Both the position numbers and the translations under genes were made by a program. From positions 62,001 to 126,000 of the forward strand of contig NZ_BOOY01000025.1 of NCBI RefSeq assembly GCF_016863475.1: a stretch of 64,000 bases of DNA. Direction: 5' to 3'. This DNA is from Spirilliplanes yamanashiensis (GTDB taxonomy: Bacteria; Actinomycetota; Actinomycetes; Mycobacteriales; Micromonosporaceae). The stretch's first letter is position 1. Every line of letters starts with the position of its first letter. The notes beneath the pieces were generated by a model. That model was not told the DNA's origin and did no database searches. It saw only the letters and a program-made list of their open reading frames with translations. Shown piece after piece: positions 59,737 through 64,000 of the stretch.

Positions 59737-61287
59737 GTGACGAACACGTGGTGGCGCGACGCGGTGATCTACCAGGTCTACCCGCGCAGCTACGCCGACG
59801 GGAACGGCGACGGCGTCGGCGACATCGCCGGCATCCGGGCCCGCCTGGACCACCTGTCGGCCCTCGGTGTCGACGCCATCTGGTTCAGCCCGTGGTACCC
59901 GTCGCCGATGGCCGACGCGGGCTACGACGTCTCCGACTACCGCGACATCGACCCGGTGTTCGGCACGCTCGGCGAGGTGGAGGCGCTGATCGCGGAGGCG
60001 CACCGGGCCGGCATCCGGGTGATCGTGGACGTGGTGCCGAACCACTGCTCCATCGAGCACCCCTGGTTCCAGAAGGCCCTCGCCGACCCGGCCGCGCCCG
60101 AACGGGAGCTGTTCTGGTTCCGCGACGGTGACGAGATGCCCACCGCCTGGCGCGGCGAGTTCGGCGGCACCACCTGGACCCGGACCCCCGACGGCGCCTG
60201 GTACCTGCACCTGTTCACCCCCGAGCAGCCCGACTTCAACTGGGACCACCCGCGGGTGCGCGCCGAGTTCGAGAGCGTCCTGCGGTTCTGGCTCGACCGG
60301 GGCGTCGACGGCATCCGCATCGACTCCGCCGCCCTGCTGATGAAGGACCCCGACCTGCCCGAGGTCGACCCGTCCGCGAAGCACCCGTTCCACGACCTCG
60401 ACGCCGTGCACGACGTGTACCGGTCGTGGCGGCGCATCGCCGACGAGTACGCCGACCGCGCCCTGATCGGCGAGGTGTGGCTGCCCGAGGTCGACCGGTT
60501 CGCCGCGTACCTGCGCCCGGACGAGCTGCACGCGGCGTTCAACTTCGACTTCCTCGGCTGCGCCTGGGACGCCGGCGCCATGCGCGCCTGCATCGACCGC
60601 ACCCTCGACGCGCACGCCGGCGTCGGCGCCCCCGCCACCTGGGTGCTGTCCAACCACGACGTCACCCGGCACGTCACCCGGTACGGCCGGCAGGACACCG
60701 CGTTCAGCTTCGCCACCAAGCGCGAGGGCACCCCCACCGACCTGGAGCTGGGCACCCGCCGGGCGCGCGCCGCCGCGCTGCTGTCGCTGTCGCTGCCCGG
60801 CGCCGCGTACGTGTACCAGGGCGAGGAGCTGGGGCTGTGGGAGGTGGAGAACCTGCCCGTCGAGGCCCGCCAGGACCCGATGTGGCAGCGCTCCGGCCAC
60901 GGCCGCGACGGCTGCCGGGTGCCGATCCCGTGGTCGTCGGAGCGCCCGCCGTTCGGGTTCAGCCCCGACGGCGCGGCCGAACCGTGGCTGCCGCAGCCGG
61001 AGGGCTGGAAGGACCTCACGGTCGCCGCCCAGACCGGCGACCCGCACTCGATGCTGGAGCTGTACCGGCGGGCCATCGCCGCCCGCCGCGCCCTGTCCGG
61101 GCCCATGCGCTGGCTGCCCTCGCCGCCCGGCGCCCTCGCGTACGCCCGCGGCGACGTCGCCGTGGTGGTCAACATGTCCGGCGCGCCGGTCCCACTGCCG
61201 GACCACGACACCTGCCTGCTCGCCAGTGGCCCGCTCGACGACGGCGTCCTGCCACCGGACACCGCCGTCTGGCTGCGGACCACCTGA
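59737..61287 (+). CDS. GH13 alpha-glucosidase
   Basis: Predicted 516-residue cytoplasmic enzyme. The N-terminal WWRDAVIYQVYPRSYADGNGDGVGDIAGI is typical of the oligo-1,6-glucosidase/alpha-glucosidase branch of GH13. Catalytic residues are the nucleophile Asp196 (GIRIDSA), acid/base Glu246 (IGEVWLPE) and Asp308 (LSNHDVTR). It would hydrolyse imported alpha-linked oligosaccharides to glucose. GTG at 59737 is chosen because GAAGAGG ends 5 nt before it and family similarity begins there; ATG at 59722 would include that site. Last intracellular step of the operon. Confidence 0.93.
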   Translation: MTNTWWRDAVIYQVYPRSYADGNGDGVGDIAGIRARLDHLSALGVDAIWFSPWYPSPMADAGYDVSDYRDIDPVFGTLGEVEALIAEAHRAGIRVIVDVVPNHCSIEHPWFQKALADPAAPERELFWFRDGDEMPTAWRGEFGGTTWTRTPDGAWYLHLFTPEQPDFNWDHPRVRAEFESVLRFWLDRGVDGIRIDSAALLMKDPDLPEVDPSAKHPFHDLDAVHDVYRSWRRIADEYADRALIGEVWLPEVDRFAAYLRPDELHAAFNFDFLGCAWDAGAMRACIDRTLDAHAGVGAPATWVLSNHDVTRHVTRYGRQDTAFSFATKREGTPTDLELGTRRARAAALLSLSLPGAAYVYQGEELGLWEVENLPVEARQDPMWQRSGHGRDGCRVPIPWSSERPPFGFSPDGAAEPWLPQPEGWKDLTVAAQTGDPHSMLELYRRAIAARRALSGPMRWLPSPPGALAYARGDVAVVVNMSGAPVPLPDHDTCLLASGPLDDGVLPPDTAVWLRTT

Positions 61288-61293
61288 CCGGGT

Positions 61294-61324
61294 GCGGGCC
61301 CCCTGCGTGCGGTTGGGGGCCCGC
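61294..61324 (+). terminator. First hairpin after the GH13 gene
   Basis: GCGGGCCCCC (61294-61303) pairs with 61315-61324 (10 bp, 11-nt loop). Confidence 0.6.
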
Positions 61325-61335
61325 GCTCACCGGGT

Positions 61336-61367
61336 GGGAGGGCGCCGCCCACCGACGGCGCCCTCCC
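61336..61367 (+). terminator. Second hairpin after the GH13 gene
   Basis: GGGAGGGCGCCG (61336-61347) pairs with 61356-61367 (12 bp, 8-nt loop), only 34 nt before the GH87 start codon. Confidence 0.65.
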
Positions 61368-61401
61368 GCCGCCCTCCCAACCCCATTGGAAGGTGTGTCA
61401 C

Positions 61402-64000
61402 GTGTCCAGAATCCGCTCCCGATGGCTCGCGGCGACCGTCGCCGCCGCCGTCCTCGTGGCCCTCGCGCCGGCGCCGCCCGCCGCCGCGGCCGGGCCCAAC
61501 CTCGCCGCGGGCAGACCCGCGGCCGCCTCCAGCCACAACGACGTCTACGTCGCCGGGAACGTCACCGACGGCAACCAGAACACCTACTGGGAGAGCGCCA
61601 ACAACGCGTTCCCGCAGTGGGTGCAGGTCGACCTCGGCGCGGCGGCGCCGGTCAACGAGGTGACCCTCAGGCTGCCCGCCTCGTGGGGCGCGCGCACCCA
61701 GACGCTGACCGTCACCGGGTCGGCCGACGGCGCGCAGTTCAGCACCCTGGCCGCCTCCGCCGGGCGGCAGTTCGCGCCGTCGGTCACCATCGCGTTCGCG
61801 GCCGCCACCGTCCGGTACGTCCGCGTCACCGTCACCGCCAACACCGGCTGGCCCGCCGCCCAGATCAGCGAGTTCGAGGTCTACGGCACCGGCGGCGACC
61901 CCGGTCCCGGCCCCGACCCGTCCGGCGGCAACCTGGCGCTGAACAAGCCGATCACCGCCTCGGGCGTGACCCACACGTTCGTCGCCGCCAACGCCGTCGA
62001 CGGCAACGTGGCCACCTACTGGGAGGGCCCGAACCCGAGCACGCTCACGGTGCAGCTCGGCGCGAACGCGGCGCTGACCGGCGTGCGCGTCCGGCTGAAC
62101 CCCGACCCGGCGTGGGGCGCGCGGGTGCAGACGTTCGAGATCGCCGGCCGCGCCCAGGGCGCCACCGCGTGGACGACGATCAAGGCGTCGGCGTCCTACT
62201 CGTTCAGTCCGTCTTCGGGCAACACCGTCACCGTGCCGGTCGGCGCCACCGCCGCGGACGTCCAGCTGCGCTTCACCGGCAACACCGGCGCGCCCGGCGG
62301 CCAGGTGGCCGAGCTGGAGGTGCTCGGCGCGGCCGCGCCCGGCCCCGACCTGACCGTCACCGCCGCCACCGCCGCGCCGTCCGCGCCGGTGGAGACGGAC
62401 CCGATCACGCTCTCCGCCACCGTGCGCAACGCGGGCACCCAGTCCGCGCCCGCCAGCAGCGTGACCTTCTACCTGGGCACGACCCGCGTCGGCACCGCCG
62501 CCGTGGGCGCGCTCGCGGCGGGCGCCTCCGCCACCGTGTCCGCGGGCGCGGGCACCCGCGCGGCCGGGTCGTACCAGCTGATCGCCCGCGTGGACGAGGC
62601 GAACGCCGTCGCCGAGCAGAACGAGACGAACAACGCGTTCACCGCGGCCGCCCCGCTGGTGGTCCGCCCGTCGGACACCGCCGACCTGGTGCCCACCGTC
62701 AGCTGGTCGCCGGGCACGCCGTCCGCCGGCCAGACCGCCACCTTCACCGTGACCGTCCGCAACCAGGGCACCGTCGCCTCCACCGGCGGCCCGCACGCCG
62801 TCACCGTCACCGTCCTCAACGGCACCGGCGGCGTCGTGCGCACCCTCACCGGCACCGTGCCGGGCATCGCCGCCGGCGCGTCCGCGCAGGCGTCGGTCGG
62901 CACCTGGGCCGTCGCCAACGGCCGGTACACCGTGCGGGTCACCGTCGCGGCCGCCGCCAACGAGCTCGCGTCGCGGCGCGGCGACAACACCGCCGAGATC
63001 CCGTTCTTCGCGGGCCGCGGCGCCGACATGCCGTTCGACATGTACGAGGCCGAGGACGGCGCGACCGGCGGCGGCGCGGGCGTCGTCGGCCCCAACCGCA
63101 CCGTCGGCGACCTGGCCGGCGAGGCGTCCGGCCGCCGCGCCGTCACCCTGAACAGCACCGGCGCGTACGTGCAGTGGACCACCCGGGCCGCCACCAACAC
63201 CCTGGTGACCCGCTTCTCCATCCCCGACGGCACCACCAGCTCGCTGTCGATCTACGTCAACGGCGCCTTCCACAAGTCGATCCCGCTGACGTCGAAGTTC
63301 GCCTGGCTGTACGGCGCGGAGTCGTCGCCGACCAACTCGCCGGGCTCGGGCGCGCCGCGGCACATCTACGACGAGGCGAACATCATGCTCAACTCGTCCG
63401 TGCCCGCGGGCAGCACCATCCGCCTGCAGAAGGACGCCGGCAACCCCGGCCCGATCGCCGTCGACTTCGCCTCGCTGGAGCAGGTGGCGCCGATCGGCAA
63501 CCCCGACGCCGCCCGCTACGTCGTCCCGGACGGCTTCACCCACCAGGCCGTGCAGAACGCCCTGGACACCGCCCGGCAGGACACCGGCAAGCTCGGCGTC
63601 TACCTGCCCGCCGGCACCTACGAGACGAACACCAAGTTCCAGGTGTACGGGCGTTCGCTGCGCATCGTCGGCGCCGGCCCCTGGTACACGCGCTTCCAGG
63701 CGCCGCAGAGCCAGGAGAACACCGACGTCGGCTTCCGCGCCGACGCCACCGCCAACGGCACCGTGTTCTCGGGCTTCGCCTACTTCGGCAACTACACGAC
63801 CCGCATCGACGGCCCCGGCAAGGTCTTCGACCTGCAGAACGTCGCGAACATGACGATCGAGAACGTGTGGGCCGAGCACCAGGTCTGCCTGTACTGGGGC
63901 ACCAACACCGACAACATGGTCATCCGCAACTCCCGGGCGCGGAACCTGTTCGCCGACGCCATCAACATGACCAACGGCAGCACCGGCAACCGGGTGTCCA
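61402..64000 (+). CDS. Secreted multidomain GH87 alpha-1,3-glucanase (mycodextranase/mutanase), 3' truncated
   Basis: 866 residues are visible and the gene leaves the window. Signal peptide about 1-31 (ending PAAAAGPN). Two discoidin/F5-8C carbohydrate-binding domains (about 33-165 and 180-312) are joined by a Gly/Pro linker. Two CARDB-type domains follow (about 316-415 and 420-528), then a GH87-associated N-terminal beta-sandwich (MYEAEDGATGGGAGVVGPNR onward, about 545-695) and a right-handed beta-helix (from VPDGFTHQAVQNALD, about 710). RIVGAGPWYTRF, GPGKVFDLQNV and NLFADAINMTNGS match what I recall of bacterial alpha-1,3-glucanases; most catalytic aspartates are beyond the edge. GGAAGG precedes the GTG start. 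It would feed the ABC/GH13 operon. Confidence 0.86.
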   Translation, partial: MSRIRSRWLAATVAAAVLVALAPAPPAAAAGPNLAAGRPAAASSHNDVYVAGNVTDGNQNTYWESANNAFPQWVQVDLGAAAPVNEVTLRLPASWGARTQTLTVTGSADGAQFSTLAASAGRQFAPSVTIAFAAATVRYVRVTVTANTGWPAAQISEFEVYGTGGDPGPGPDPSGGNLALNKPITASGVTHTFVAANAVDGNVATYWEGPNPSTLTVQLGANAALTGVRVRLNPDPAWGARVQTFEIAGRAQGATAWTTIKASASYSFSPSSGNTVTVPVGATAADVQLRFTGNTGAPGGQVAELEVLGAAAPGPDLTVTAATAAPSAPVETDPITLSATVRNAGTQSAPASSVTFYLGTTRVGTAAVGALAAGASATVSAGAGTRAAGSYQLIARVDEANAVAEQNETNNAFTAAAPLVVRPSDTADLVPTVSWSPGTPSAGQTATFTVTVRNQGTVASTGGPHAVTVTVLNGTGGVVRTLTGTVPGIAAGASAQASVGTWAVANGRYTVRVTVAAAANELASRRGDNTAEIPFFAGRGADMPFDMYEAEDGATGGGAGVVGPNRTVGDLAGEASGRRAVTLNSTGAYVQWTTRAATNTLVTRFSIPDGTTSSLSIYVNGAFHKSIPLTSKFAWLYGAESSPTNSPGSGAPRHIYDEANIMLNSSVPAGSTIRLQKDAGNPGPIAVDFASLEQVAPIGNPDAARYVVPDGFTHQAVQNALDTARQDTGKLGVYLPAGTYETNTKFQVYGRSLRIVGAGPWYTRFQAPQSQENTDVGFRADATANGTVFSGFAYFGNYTTRIDGPGKVFDLQNVANMTIENVWAEHQVCLYWGTNTDNMVIRNSRARNLFADAINMTNGSTGNRVS

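Noticed and set aside
1-64000. tRNA, rRNA, insertion sequences or prophage
   Set aside because: No cloverleaf with CCA-type ends, ribosomal sequence, transposase, integrase or phage structural gene was recognised; an RNA-model scan would be decisive for tRNAs.

Overview
The window is very GC-rich, uses GTG starts freely and has almost exclusively G or C in third codon positions. It also carries mycothiol-type DinB and maleylpyruvate-isomerase proteins, SARP/AfsR regulators, an HspR-type operator and actinobacterial c-di-AMP riboswitches. Together these indicate a chromosomal segment of a filamentous actinobacterium, probably of the Micromonosporaceae; the family assignment is an inference. 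I saw no IS element, prophage, CRISPR array, rRNA or tRNA.

Layout. 1-4.5 kb: end of a beta-phosphoglucomutase-like gene, a GH65 disaccharide phosphorylase and a GT39-like membrane glycosyltransferase. 4.5-7.2 kb: two divergent paralogous secreted proteins (coiled coil plus M15-like C-terminal domain), each behind a near-identical c-di-AMP riboswitch, so that the leaders form a long inverted repeat. 7.2-9.6 kb: a Wzm/Wzt-like exporter pair and a divergent TetR gene. 9.7-13.6 kb: a SpoIIE-type phosphatase converging on a membrane PAS-GGDEF-EAL protein. 13.8-20.4 kb: a frameshifted small gene, a mycothiol-transferase-like DinB protein, a large subtilase, then a small cluster in decay (MDMPI, 36-codon ORF, cupin, broken GlxA-type regulator) and a VOC protein. 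20.5-28.2 kb: a secreted tripeptidyl-aminopeptidase-like hydrolase, a lipoprotein, an M23 peptidase, a flavodoxin-like protein, a GAF histidine kinase and an Hsp20 gene with an HspR box. 28.2-36.8 kb: an AfsR-like regulator, hemerythrin plus EamA exporter with divergent LysR, and a DesK/NarL two-component system. 37-40.3 kb: a secreted ceramidase and an RCC1/LPITG protein. 40.3-48.4 kb: two tandem AfsR-like regulators, a degenerate response regulator and a frameshifted gene. 48.5-52.3 kb: paired inverted DnaA boxes, then a membrane-anchored metallopeptidase and a membrane-anchored beta-propeller. 52.3-55.1 kb: a DAPG-hydrolase-like enzyme plus FAD monooxygenase under a divergent TetR. 55.1-64 kb: a sugar locus with LacI repressor, sugar-binding lipoprotein, two permeases, a GH13 alpha-glucosidase and a secreted multidomain GH87 alpha-1,3-glucanase that runs off the end.

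Functional themes. The end-of-window locus reads as an alpha-glucan pathway: extracellular GH87 cleavage, ABC import, GH13 hydrolysis and LacI control at a TCTTGCAAGA palindrome. Cell-envelope functions recur (riboswitch-controlled putative peptidases, M23 peptidase, subtilase, exporter, ceramidase, LPITG protein). Seven genes, five of them for regulators, have a TANNNT hexamer ending 6 or 7 nt before the start codon and are predicted to be leaderless. Two unrelated regulators carry 18-bp in-frame minisatellites.
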